Below are positions 19,214 through 26,842 of a stretch of DNA of 64,000 nucleotides, one piece after another. Positions within the stretch are counted from its first letter, which is position 1, and each line of letters begins with the position of its first letter. Origin of the DNA: Olivibacter sitiensis DSM 17696. Lineage in GTDB: Bacteria > Bacteroidota > Bacteroidia > Sphingobacteriales > Sphingobacteriaceae. Position numbers and translations under genes: made by a program. Below the pieces are notes generated by a model. That model saw only the letters and a list, made by a program, of their open reading frames with translations, was not told the DNA's origin and did not search any database. Where the stretch lies: contig NZ_ATZA01000002.1 in NCBI RefSeq assembly GCF_000427965.1, positions 62,001 through 126,000 on the forward strand, read 5' to 3'.

Positions 19214-19344
19214 GCCAATTATACGACATACTAAATATTACCGTCAATTGGCATCAAAACAAACAACACAAACCCCAAGCAACTTCGCAACGATGAAACT
19301 TGTTAAAAATTGTTAAAATGTTTTTTTTATTTACAATACAACAG

Positions 19345-19372
19345 TTTTTGTGGAATAATTGTTATACTTTTG
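19345..19372 (+). promoter_or_regulatory. Candidate promoter of the T9SS-domain gene
   Basis: TTTTTG (19345-19350) and TACTTTTG (19365-19372) resemble the -33 and -7 elements, with a short 14-nt spacer. Two copies of TGTTAAAA lie upstream (19301 and 19311). The leader to the ATG at 19503 would be about 125 nt. Confidence 0.4.
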
Positions 19373-19502
19373 TAGTTAGATAAGCTGTAATTATCATAAA
19401 CCACTAAGTGAGTATAAAAACATTAAAGTTGACCCAATTTAAGGCTAACTTGTTTGATGATACAAAGTGACAAAAAAGGCGCTATCATTAAATACTATTT
19501 GC

Positions 19503-20027
19503 ATGAAAAAACGTTACTCTACTATATTTTTCACCACGCTCATAGCTTGTTTGGCTGTAGCCCTACACTGCCCTACGGTGTTGTTGGCAAATGCTGACCA
19601 ATTGCCAACAACAAGGGACACCATTTTTAAAATGAGAGCCAATATAGAGCGTAAGCAAACTGTTTCTGAATTGTTAAAAAAAGGAAACACACCGTACGAT
19701 AATGCGGTAAAAACCTATGCTGCCCTCACGACCTCTTCAAAGTATCTACAAGACACAGAAAAACTGCTTAGTAACGTAAAAGTGTTCCCTTCACAGGTGA
19801 CAGATCAAATATCGCTCTCTTTTCGCTTGAGCAAGGATACGAATATCTCAGTCAAGCTGATGGACGCCTTGGGCAATGAAGTAGCCATTTTACTGTCTCA
19901 ACGGTTAACCGCTGGCGACCACGATCACAGTTTCGCCATATCAAACAAGCTGAATAAAGGATATTATTTTCTTCGCGTAACGGCTGGTACAGAACAACCC
20001 ATTATTAAGCGCATCGAAGCATTGTGA
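19503..20027 (+). CDS. Small exported protein with T9SS type A-like sorting domain
   Basis: A 174-residue protein. A signal peptide (residues 1 to about 30, ending near VLLANA) is followed by a polar helical stretch of about 65 residues. The last 80 residues look like a type IX secretion C-terminal domain: VKVFPSQVTDQISLSF, then NISVKLMDALGNEVAIL, then LNKGYYFLRVTAG and a basic ending IIKRIEAL. In typical cargo the sorting domain follows a much larger functional part, so this is nearly a bare sorting domain. An in-frame ATG-less extension to 19467 is unlikely. Function unknown. Confidence 0.75.
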   Translation: MKKRYSTIFFTTLIACLAVALHCPTVLLANADQLPTTRDTIFKMRANIERKQTVSELLKKGNTPYDNAVKTYAALTTSSKYLQDTEKLLSNVKVFPSQVTDQISLSFRLSKDTNISVKLMDALGNEVAILLSQRLTAGDHDHSFAISNKLNKGYYFLRVTAGTEQPIIKRIEAL

Positions 20028-20030
20028 TTC

Positions 20031-20049
20031 GCAGGAGGTATGCTCCTGC
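20031..20049 (+). terminator. Terminator after the T9SS-domain gene
   Basis: GCAGGAG (20031-20037) and CTCCTGC (20043-20049) form a 7-bp stem with a 5-nt loop directly after the stop codon; TTTTC follows 9 nt later. Confidence 0.55.
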
Positions 20050-20216
20050 ACTACAAGTTTTCTTCACAACTCATAGCTGGAAGCGCATCTGCAGTATTTC
20101 CCCATCAAGTGCCACACGGTGCTGAAGCTGCATGCTAAACTCTTGCCCCTATAGCCTGTCAGAGAGCGATCTTAAAACCTTTAAAATACCCACCAATGGG
20201 TTAACCCTAAAATGCA

Positions 20217-20247
20217 TTGCATTGTCTCTCTTTTTTGCCTAAGTTTG
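20217..20247 (+). promoter_or_regulatory. Promoter of the FAH-family hydrolase gene
   Basis: TTG (20217-20219), a 20-nt spacer and TAAGTTTG (20240-20247) fit the Bacteroidota consensus well. The leader to the ATG at 20274 is about 20 nt, and the box rules out the in-frame ATG at 20217 as a start. Confidence 0.6.
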
Positions 20248-20273
20248 GACAGAAAACAAACAGACAAATTCCA

Positions 20274-20885
20274 ATGAAAATAATTGCCATCGGAAGAAAC
20301 TATTCAGAACATGCCAAGGAGCTTAACAACCCCATACCAGAAAAACCCGTTATCTTTCTGAAGCCTGACACAGCAGTTCTTAAGGACAATAAGGACTTTT
20401 ATTACCCTAGCTTTTCAAAAGATATTCACTATGAAGTGGAACTGATTTTGCAGATATGCAAAGAAGGAAGGCATATCAACCCCAAATTTGCATCCAACTA
20501 TTATGATAAAATAGGACTAGGTATTGACTTCACTGCCAGAGACATACAAAGCGAACACAAGGCAAAAGGTCTTCCCTGGGAATTGGCCAAAGCCTTTGAT
20601 CACTCGGCTCCCATCAGCGAATTACTCCCCAAATCGCAGTTTGCCGATTTGTATAACATTCATTTCTCGCTACTAAAAAATGGCAGCATCGTACAGAATG
20701 GCAACACACAGGATTTATTGTTTTCTTTCGAGGAGATTATCACCTTTGTCAGTCAATATATCACCTTACGAAAGGGAGACATCATCTTCACGGGCACGCC
20801 CTCTGGCGTAGGCCCTATTGCCATTGGCGATCACCTGGAGGGTTACATCGAACAAGAAAAGCTCTTGGACTTTAACATCAAATAA
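20274..20885 (+). CDS. Fumarylacetoacetate hydrolase (FAH) family protein
   Basis: A 203-residue metal-dependent enzyme of the FAH family (hydrolase or decarboxylase acting on beta-diketo acids). It starts with IIAIGRNYSEHAKELNN, and the metal and substrate motifs EVELILQICKEGR (about 60-72), LGIDFTARDIQ (about 84-94) and GDIIFTGTPSGVGPI (about 170-184) are all present. Members of this short type often act as acylpyruvase or oxaloacetate decarboxylase, but the substrate cannot be set from sequence. The M23 peptidase gene follows after 29 bp and is probably co-transcribed. Confidence 0.88.
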   Translation: MKIIAIGRNYSEHAKELNNPIPEKPVIFLKPDTAVLKDNKDFYYPSFSKDIHYEVELILQICKEGRHINPKFASNYYDKIGLGIDFTARDIQSEHKAKGLPWELAKAFDHSAPISELLPKSQFADLYNIHFSLLKNGSIVQNGNTQDLLFSFEEIITFVSQYITLRKGDIIFTGTPSGVGPIAIGDHLEGYIEQEKLLDFNIK

Positions 20886-20914
20886 AGCAGCTAAATACTC
20901 AAAAGTAAAAAAGA

Positions 20915-22642
20915 ATGCGGCACAAATTGACATTTGCAATCTTTCTCTATACTTATGGACTTTCCTCGGTGCTTGCACAGGAATCTATCATCCAAAGCAA
21001 GGTGTATCCAAAAGATTATTTCAGACCACCACTGGACCTAGCGCCACAGGCAGCCGGCTCATTTGGAGAGCTCAGGCCCAATCATTTCCATACCGGCACT
21101 GACTACCGTACCAATCAGCGCGAGGGCTATCCTGTATATGCCGTGGCCGATGGGTTCGTTTCTCGAGTACGCGTACAAATAGGTGGAGGTGGCAACATAC
21201 TTTATATAGATCATCCAAATGGATACACAAGCGTCTATATGCACTTGCAACGATTCAATGGACAAGTGGTCGATTTGCTTCGCGCCAAACAAAAGGAAGA
21301 AGAACGCTTCGACGTAGACTTCATGCTTCAGCCTTTGTTCGTTTCGGTAAAAAAGGGAGATGTCATAGCCTACTCTGGCAATACTGGAGGGTCGGCCGGT
21401 CCTCACCTGCACTTTGAACTCCGCAACACGAAAACCGAGATGCCCATCAATGCACAGCTCTTCGGACTCACCATTCCCGACCGCATTCCACCCACCATCA
21501 GTGGCATCACCGTTTACCATATGGGCGATGGCCCTTTCAGCGAAAACACGGAGAGGGCACATCTCACCGTAACTGGCACTAATGGCAACTACAAGCTCGC
21601 TACCACCAGTCCCATCGCCATAAATGGCAAAACGGGATTTGGAATAGTTACTACCGACCGAAACTCGGCTTCTGCCAATGTAAACGGTGTGTATTCCGTC
21701 GAGCTATACCTGGACAATAAACGGATTTACAGCGCCGTATTCGAAACACTTTCTTTTGACAACAACAGAGCCATCAACGCTCATATAGACTACCCCACAT
21801 ACATACTACACAGTCGAAGAATACAGAAAAGTTTTGTTGAACCAGGAAACAAACTAGAAATATATCACCACTTAATAGAGCAAGGTATCATAGATATTCA
21901 AGATGAAGACATCCACGAATTAAAGTACTTGGTAAAAGACGTGGCTGGCAATAGCAGTAGCCTGACTTTTCCTGTTAAAAAAACAACCACGCTCTCCATA
22001 AAAAACGCTGACCCAAATACAGCAACGGCCATTTTCAAAAGAGACAGGGAAAATATATTTAAAAACGACAACATAAAACTGGAAATGGCAAAAGATAATC
22101 TCTATAGCGACCTCTATTTCCAATATTCGCAGGGTAAGAAGCCACTTACTGGCTATTCCTCCCTGCATAACATCCACAATCGCATGATCCCTGTACATAA
22201 CGGGTACACGTTGTATATCAAGCCAGATTCCAACTTGCCCCCCGCACTGTATGACAAGGCACTAATTGTGGACAGTAAGGGCAATGCCCAAGGAGGTGCC
22301 TATGAAAATGGCTACGTCAAGGGATTCATGCGCACACTCGGCGCTTTCTACATTGCTGTAGATAGCGTAGCGCCCTCTATTACACCAGTAAACATCGTAG
22401 CTGGCAAAAGCATGAAAGGTATCTCCCGCATAAATCTGAAGATCAGGGATAACCTTTCGGGCATCAAATCGCTTAAAGGATATATCGACGACCAATGGGT
22501 GTTGATGGAATACGACAGCAAGACGGCATCGCTTTGGCACGTCTTCGACCCCAAGCTGCCCAGCGGCACGCATCACTTCAAACTGATAGTAAGCGATTGG
22601 AAAGACAATGTAAAGGAATATCAGGTAAACTTTGTGAGATAG
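20915..22642 (+). CDS. Secreted M23 (LytM-type) metallopeptidase
   Basis: A 575-residue exported protein, probably a peptidoglycan endopeptidase or a non-catalytic regulator of cell wall cleavage. A signal peptide (to about AQ at residue 20) is followed by a peptidase M23 domain: NHFHTGTDY (zinc His and Asp) near residue 53, YTSVYMHLQRF, and GPHLHFELRN (HxH) near 155. The remaining 400 residues are beta-rich, Ig- or fibronectin-like, without a recognised family; the last part has IRDNLSGIKSLKGYIDDQWVLMEYD. All expected zinc ligands are visible, so it may be active. Confidence 0.9.
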   Translation: MRHKLTFAIFLYTYGLSSVLAQESIIQSKVYPKDYFRPPLDLAPQAAGSFGELRPNHFHTGTDYRTNQREGYPVYAVADGFVSRVRVQIGGGGNILYIDHPNGYTSVYMHLQRFNGQVVDLLRAKQKEEERFDVDFMLQPLFVSVKKGDVIAYSGNTGGSAGPHLHFELRNTKTEMPINAQLFGLTIPDRIPPTISGITVYHMGDGPFSENTERAHLTVTGTNGNYKLATTSPIAINGKTGFGIVTTDRNSASANVNGVYSVELYLDNKRIYSAVFETLSFDNNRAINAHIDYPTYILHSRRIQKSFVEPGNKLEIYHHLIEQGIIDIQDEDIHELKYLVKDVAGNSSSLTFPVKKTTTLSIKNADPNTATAIFKRDRENIFKNDNIKLEMAKDNLYSDLYFQYSQGKKPLTGYSSLHNIHNRMIPVHNGYTLYIKPDSNLPPALYDKALIVDSKGNAQGGAYENGYVKGFMRTLGAFYIAVDSVAPSITPVNIVAGKSMKGISRINLKIRDNLSGIKSLKGYIDDQWVLMEYDSKTASLWHVFDPKLPSGTHHFKLIVSDWKDNVKEYQVNFVR

Positions 22643-22694
22643 ATATGAGAGACGGAATGTGGGACAACCAAGAACAAACAACCAACAAACAAAC

Positions 22695-23156
22695 ATGGCA
22701 ACACTAAAAGAGGGCGACATAGCCCCAAATTTTACGGCACAGGATCAATCGGGCAAATCCGTCACCTTGAGCGACTTTCGTGGCAAAAAGGTTATTCTCT
22801 ATTTCTACCCTAAAGACAATACACCGGGCTGCACCACGGAAGCATGCAGCTTTCGCGACAATTACCAATCCCTGGTAAAAGATGGCTTTGAAGTACTTGG
22901 CGTAAGCACAGACAGTGTAGCATCGCACCAGAAGTTTATTGCCAAACATAGCCTACCTTTTACCCTTTTGGCAGATGAAAACAAGCAGATAGTAGAAGCT
23001 TATGGGGTGTGGGGTGAAAAAAACATGTACGGAAAAAAATACATGGGTATTGCTAGAACGACCTTCGTAATTGACGAAAAGGGGCATATAACCCATATAA
23101 TCAAGAAAGTAGACACCAAAAATGCAAGCGAACAGGTAAGGTCACTATATCAATAG
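22695..23156 (+). CDS. bcp: Thioredoxin-dependent thiol peroxidase (Bcp/PrxQ)
   Basis: A 153-residue peroxiredoxin that reduces hydrogen peroxide and organic hydroperoxides using thioredoxin. The start ATG at 22695 gives the usual opening LKEGDIAPNF; an in-frame ATG at 22659 adds 12 unlikely residues. The site YPKDNTPGCTTEACSFRD (residues 38-55) holds the peroxidatic Cys and, five residues on, the resolving Cys typical of atypical two-Cys Bcp. It follows the M23 gene after 52 bp, with a T-rich stretch beyond its stop. Confidence 0.95.
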   Translation: MATLKEGDIAPNFTAQDQSGKSVTLSDFRGKKVILYFYPKDNTPGCTTEACSFRDNYQSLVKDGFEVLGVSTDSVASHQKFIAKHSLPFTLLADENKQIVEAYGVWGEKNMYGKKYMGIARTTFVIDEKGHITHIIKKVDTKNASEQVRSLYQ

Positions 23157-23206
23157 TCTTCCATTTTTTACTTTTTATTTTTTTACATTTTACTTATCCT
23201 ATTACT

Positions 23207-23214
23207 TACCTTTG
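23207..23214 (+). promoter_or_regulatory. Candidate -7 element of the transketolase genes
   Basis: TACCTTTG is an exact match to TAnnTTTG, 33 nt before the ATG at 23248. The -33 region is only T-rich. Confidence 0.5.
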
Positions 23215-23247
23215 CCGCATCGCATATAAGAACATAACCAATTCAAA

Positions 23248-24093
23248 ATGAATGCAGATATAACAAAACTAGAAAGCATTGCAAAACAAGTCCGAAGAGA
23301 CATAGTCAGGATGGTACATGGCTGCCAATCAGGACATCCGGGTGGCTCCTTAGGTTGTGCAGATTACTTTGTTGCCTTATACTTCCAAGTATTGAAGCAC
23401 GATCCAAGTTTTAATATGGACGGCATAGGCGAAGATCTTTTCTTTTTATCAAACGGACACATATCGCCCGTGTTTTACAGCACCTTGGCGCGGGCTGGGT
23501 ACTTCGATGTCAAAGAGCTAAGTACTTTCCGCAAAATTGATTCGCGCTTGCAGGGCCACCCTACCACGCATGAGCATCTTCCTGGCATACGCATAGCTTC
23601 CGGATCTCTGGGACAAGGGCTATCTGTTGCTATAGGAGCGGCACAAGCAAAGAAACTTAACAATGACGACCGCACCGTATACGTGTTGATGGGCGATGGT
23701 GAGCTACAAGAAGGCCAGATATGGGAAGCGGCCATGTACGCACCTCACAACAAAGTGGACAACCTCATTGCTACCATCGATGTAAACGGTCAGCAGATCG
23801 ATGGCTCAACCGAGCAGGTACTCTCTTTGGGTAATCTCGAAGCCAAGTGGCTAGCATTTGGTTGGGATGTATTGAAAACCAACGGCAATAACATGAGTGA
23901 GCTGCTAGAGGCTCTGGACGAAGCCAAAAGGCGTAGTGGCAGAGGAAAACCGATCATTATTCTCATGAGAACCGAAATGGGTAACGGTGTCGATTTCATG
24001 ATGGGATCGCACAAATGGCATGGCGTAGCACCAAACGACGAGCAACTGGCTACAGCTTTGGATCAATTGGAAGAAACGCTCGGTGATTATTAA
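23248..24093 (+). CDS. Transketolase, N-terminal (thiamine diphosphate) subunit
   Basis: A 281-residue protein matching the first domain of transketolase, which transfers two-carbon units in the pentose phosphate pathway. Motifs: GHPGGSLGCADYF near residue 28, SNGHISPVFYSTLARAG near 70, the thiamine diphosphate motif VLMGDGELQEGQIWEA near 148 and the closing metal-site segment. It needs the separately encoded second subunit that follows after 85 bp. Split transketolases are common in Bacteroidota and archaea. Confidence 0.95.
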   Translation: MNADITKLESIAKQVRRDIVRMVHGCQSGHPGGSLGCADYFVALYFQVLKHDPSFNMDGIGEDLFFLSNGHISPVFYSTLARAGYFDVKELSTFRKIDSRLQGHPTTHEHLPGIRIASGSLGQGLSVAIGAAQAKKLNNDDRTVYVLMGDGELQEGQIWEAAMYAPHNKVDNLIATIDVNGQQIDGSTEQVLSLGNLEAKWLAFGWDVLKTNGNNMSELLEALDEAKRRSGRGKPIIILMRTEMGNGVDFMMGSHKWHGVAPNDEQLATALDQLEETLGDY

Positions 24094-24141
24094 TTTTGAC
24101 CTGAAATTTGAGCCCATAGATTTGAGACCTTTAAACGCCGA

Positions 24142-24169
24142 TCTCATATCTCATATCTCACATCTCATA
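24142..24169 (+). repeat. Tandem 7-bp repeat ahead of the second transketolase subunit
   Basis: Four head-to-tail units of TCTCATA (third unit TCTCACA) followed by a partial unit TCTGAG. The array ends 10 nt before the ATG at 24179. It lies in the 85-bp spacer between the two subunit genes. A change in copy number would alter the leader and the distance from the upstream gene, not the coding frame. Confidence 0.7.
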
Positions 24170-24178
24170 TCTGAGTAC

Positions 24179-25135
24179 ATGAAAAAATACACATATACAG
24201 AAAAGAAAGATACCCGCTCTGGCTTTGGTGCAGGCTTACATGAAGCTGGAAAGAAAAACGATCAGGTGGTGGCACTCTGTGCCGACCTCATTGGTTCATT
24301 GAAAATGGATGCCTTTAAGAAGGATTTTCCTGAGCGATTTTTCCAGACAGGGATAGCCGAAGCCAACATGATAGGCATGGCGGCAGGATTGACCATAGGT
24401 GGAAAAATCCCTTTCACCGGCACTTTTGCCAATTTTTCCACGGGAAGGGTCTATGACCAGATCAGGCAATCAGTGGCCTATTCTAACAAGAATGTGAAGA
24501 TCTGCGCCAGCCACGCCGGCCTCACCTTAGGCGAAGATGGCGCTACCCATCAAATACTGGAAGACATCGGCCTGATGAAAATGCTTCCGGGCATGACGGT
24601 CATTAACCCCTGTGATTTCAATCAAACCAAGGCTGCCACCATAGCTATTGCTGAATATGAAGGCCCCGTATACCTCCGTTTTGGGCGTCCCGCCGTACCT
24701 ATCTTTACCGATCCCGATCAGAAATTTGAGATCGGCAAAGCATGGATGGTCAATGAAGGCAGCGACGTGAGCATCATAGCTACCGGCCACATGGTATGGG
24801 AAGCCATACTTGCAGGAGAAAGACTGGAAGAAATGGGTATAGATGCCGAGATCATAAACATCCACACCATTAAACCCTTAGATGAAGAAGCTATCTTGAA
24901 ATCGGTAGGGAAAACAGGTTGTGTCGTCACGGCAGAGGAGCACAACAGACTTGGTGGATTGGGAGATAGCGTTGCTCAGGTATTGTCCAAGCACCTCCCT
25001 ACTCCACAAGAATATGTGGCAGTCAACGATAGCTTTGGAGAAAGCGGCACCCCAGCTCAATTGATGAAGAAATATGGACTAGATGCCGAAAGTATCGTAA
25101 ATGCCGTAAAAAAAGTAATGGAACGCAAGAAATAG
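24179..25135 (+). CDS. Transketolase, C-terminal subunit
   Basis: A 318-residue protein corresponding to the middle (pyrimidine-binding) and C-terminal domains of transketolase. Motifs: TRSGFGAGLHEAGKK at the start, FPERFFQTGIAEANMIGMAAGL near residue 50 (catalytic Glu of the cofactor site), SHAGLTLGEDGATHQ near 107, and the C-terminal transketolase domain with EEHNRLGGLGDSVAQVL. I chose the ATG at 24179 over the open frame from 24083, which runs through the repeat array and overlaps the first subunit gene. A strong terminator follows. Confidence 0.95.
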   Translation: MKKYTYTEKKDTRSGFGAGLHEAGKKNDQVVALCADLIGSLKMDAFKKDFPERFFQTGIAEANMIGMAAGLTIGGKIPFTGTFANFSTGRVYDQIRQSVAYSNKNVKICASHAGLTLGEDGATHQILEDIGLMKMLPGMTVINPCDFNQTKAATIAIAEYEGPVYLRFGRPAVPIFTDPDQKFEIGKAWMVNEGSDVSIIATGHMVWEAILAGERLEEMGIDAEIINIHTIKPLDEEAILKSVGKTGCVVTAEEHNRLGGLGDSVAQVLSKHLPTPQEYVAVNDSFGESGTPAQLMKKYGLDAESIVNAVKKVMERKK

Positions 25136-25149
25136 TGCTTCCTCTCTTC

Positions 25150-25188
25150 AAAAAAGGTGAAAATATTCATGGTATTTTCGCCTTTTTT
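25150..25188 (+). terminator. Strong rho-independent terminator after the transketolase genes
   Basis: A 16-bp stem (25150-25165 with 25173-25188, one G-T pair) with a 7-nt loop. The 3' arm ends in CGCCTTTTTT and is followed by ATTTTATTTT. Confidence 0.9.
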
Positions 25189-25208
25189 ATTTTATTTTCG
25201 TCCATATC

Positions 25209-25754
25209 ATGACCGACGCTGAGATAATTGAAAAGTTTGCTGATGAGCAGTCGCGACACACGGCATTTAATGAGCTATTAAAAAAATACCAACAAAAGAT
25301 TTATTGGCATGTACGCCGTTTTGTAGTCAATCATGACGATGCAGATGACCTGGTACAAGACATATTTGTAAAGGTATGGCGCAATTTGGCCAATTTCAGG
25401 GCAGATGCCCAATTGTATACTTGGCTATACCGCATTGCCAGCAATGAGTGTATCACCTTTCTCAATAAGAAGAAACAACAGCAAAATATTTCTCTGAATG
25501 ACGAATCTTCTGCCTACCTTGCAGAGAACCTAACCGCATCCAACTACTTTAATGGCAATCAGGCACAGCTGAAACTGCAACAAGCTTTGCTCACACTGCC
25601 CGACAAACAACGGTTGGTATTCAACATGAAGTACTTTGATGACATGAAGTACGAGGAGATTTCCGAAGCGCTAGGAACCAGTGTGGGAGCCCTTAAGGCC
25701 TCATACCATCTTGCAGTAAAAAAAATAGAGCACTTTTTTAAGAATACGGATTAA
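25209..25754 (+). CDS. ECF-type RNA polymerase sigma factor
   Basis: A 181-residue sigma-70 family factor of the extracytoplasmic function group. Region 2 spans about residues 20-90 with DADDLVQDIFVKVWRNL and the -10 recognition helix; region 4 spans about 125-175 with LPDKQRLVFNMKYFDDMKYEEISEALGTSVGALKASYHLA, a helix-turn-helix for the -35 element. The next two genes (a single-pass membrane protein and a small exported protein) look like its regulators, forming one operon with spacers of 35 and 6 bp. The target genes are unknown. Confidence 0.93.
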   Translation: MTDAEIIEKFADEQSRHTAFNELLKKYQQKIYWHVRRFVVNHDDADDLVQDIFVKVWRNLANFRADAQLYTWLYRIASNECITFLNKKKQQQNISLNDESSAYLAENLTASNYFNGNQAQLKLQQALLTLPDKQRLVFNMKYFDDMKYEEISEALGTSVGALKASYHLAVKKIEHFFKNTD

Positions 25755-25789
25755 ACCTTTTAGTCAAGCAGTTATCTAATTCAGGTACT

Positions 25790-26431
25790 ATGAACGGAAA
25801 ATCAATCAATCAAGAAGGGCACGAAAACGGGATGATCTTCCTCCAGGAGGCAAAGGGAAATCCTTTTATCGTACCTACAGGTTATTTTGATTCCCTTACA
25901 AATCGAATCAACACGCGCATTCAGGTCAATGAAGCGGTAAAGGAGTCTTTTGTGGTACCGGAAAATTATTTTACCGGGCTATCGGAAGATATCCATACGC
26001 GCATAGCCGAATTTGAGTTGAAAAGCGAAGTTCCCTCTATTGACTATGAAGTTCCTAATGATTATTTCGACAGTCTATCGTCTCGTATCCAATCCAAGAT
26101 TGCAGAAGAAAGTACACAACCAAAAGATGGTGGTGCGGTTATCCCTATAGGACGAAGAAAAAAATTCCCACTCTTCTATAGATATGCCGCCGCTGCATGC
26201 CTCTTCCTTGGTATCGGTACCATCACCTACAACAGGCTGTACCACGAAGCAAGTTTGCAAGAACGCATTGAACAAGTATCCGATAGCGATATTATCACCT
26301 ATTTGGATTACTACGCTCAACTGGACGATATGGAATACTTATTGGAAAGCATGGGCGAAGAAGATCTAATATTAGAGTCAACCAGCTTTTCTCGGGAAGA
26401 AATAGAGGACTACCTGTCCCAAAATTTTTAA
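25790..26431 (+). CDS. Single-pass membrane protein with three VPxxYF repeats (putative anti-sigma factor)
   Basis: A 213-residue protein without a zinc-type anti-sigma motif. The cytoplasmic N-terminal part holds three copies of a short repeat, VPxxYFxxLxxxIxxxI, starting at residues 28, 56 and 88. A membrane helix follows (about residues 127-145, YAAAACLFLGIGTITY) and then an acidic C-terminal part of about 65 residues that faces the periplasm. Position directly after the sigma factor suggests it holds the sigma factor inactive or transmits a signal to it. The repeats may be the sigma-binding part; this is inference. Confidence 0.7.
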   Translation: MNGKSINQEGHENGMIFLQEAKGNPFIVPTGYFDSLTNRINTRIQVNEAVKESFVVPENYFTGLSEDIHTRIAEFELKSEVPSIDYEVPNDYFDSLSSRIQSKIAEESTQPKDGGAVIPIGRRKKFPLFYRYAAAACLFLGIGTITYNRLYHEASLQERIEQVSDSDIITYLDYYAQLDDMEYLLESMGEEDLILESTSFSREEIEDYLSQNF

Positions 26432-26437
26432 ACACAC

Positions 26438-26842
26438 ATGAGACGTATTCTATTTATTTGTTTTATCGGTCTTGTTGGTATAGGCATAGTGAAAGGGCAA
26501 GATCATGATAGATTTAAAAAGATTGAAGCGGCCAAAATAGCCTACATTACCAAGGAGCTGGAGCTTACCCCCAAAGAGGCCGAGCGCTTCTTTCCTTTGT
26601 ACAATCAGTACCATAGGGAAATGCGCTTACTTATGGATCGCAAGCACAGCAAAGATAACCGCAAAGGTGAAATCGAATCGGATGCAGAAATTGTCGCACT
26701 TAAGAAACGTTACAGGGAAGAGTTTGTCCCTATCATCAACCCACAGCGTGCCAGCCGTTTCTTTGAAGTGGAACGCGAGTTCAGGGAAGAATTGATGAAG
26801 GTGATCAGACAACGTAGGAAAAATGAAAACCCTGAACTATAG
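26438..26842 (+). CDS. Small exported sensor-like protein of the sigma factor operon
   Basis: A 134-residue protein with a signal peptide (cleavage near VKGQ, residue 21) and a helical mature part. The segment ELTPKEAERFFPLYNQYHREMR near residue 45 resembles the LTPxQ motif of Spy/CpxP-type periplasmic sensors, and similar proteins in Bacteroidota are called sensors of ECF-type sigma factors. It begins 6 bp after the putative anti-sigma gene, and its last 20 bp overlap the aminotransferase gene. It may detect misfolded or envelope-derived ligands; that is not shown. Confidence 0.65.
   Translation: MRRILFICFIGLVGIGIVKGQDHDRFKKIEAAKIAYITKELELTPKEAERFFPLYNQYHREMRLLMDRKHSKDNRKGEIESDAEIVALKKRYREEFVPIINPQRASRFFEVEREFREELMKVIRQRRKNENPEL

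Noticed and set aside
24142-24169. Short direct repeats considered as a CRISPR remnant
   Set aside because: Units are 7 bp and contiguous with no spacers; no cas gene is present.
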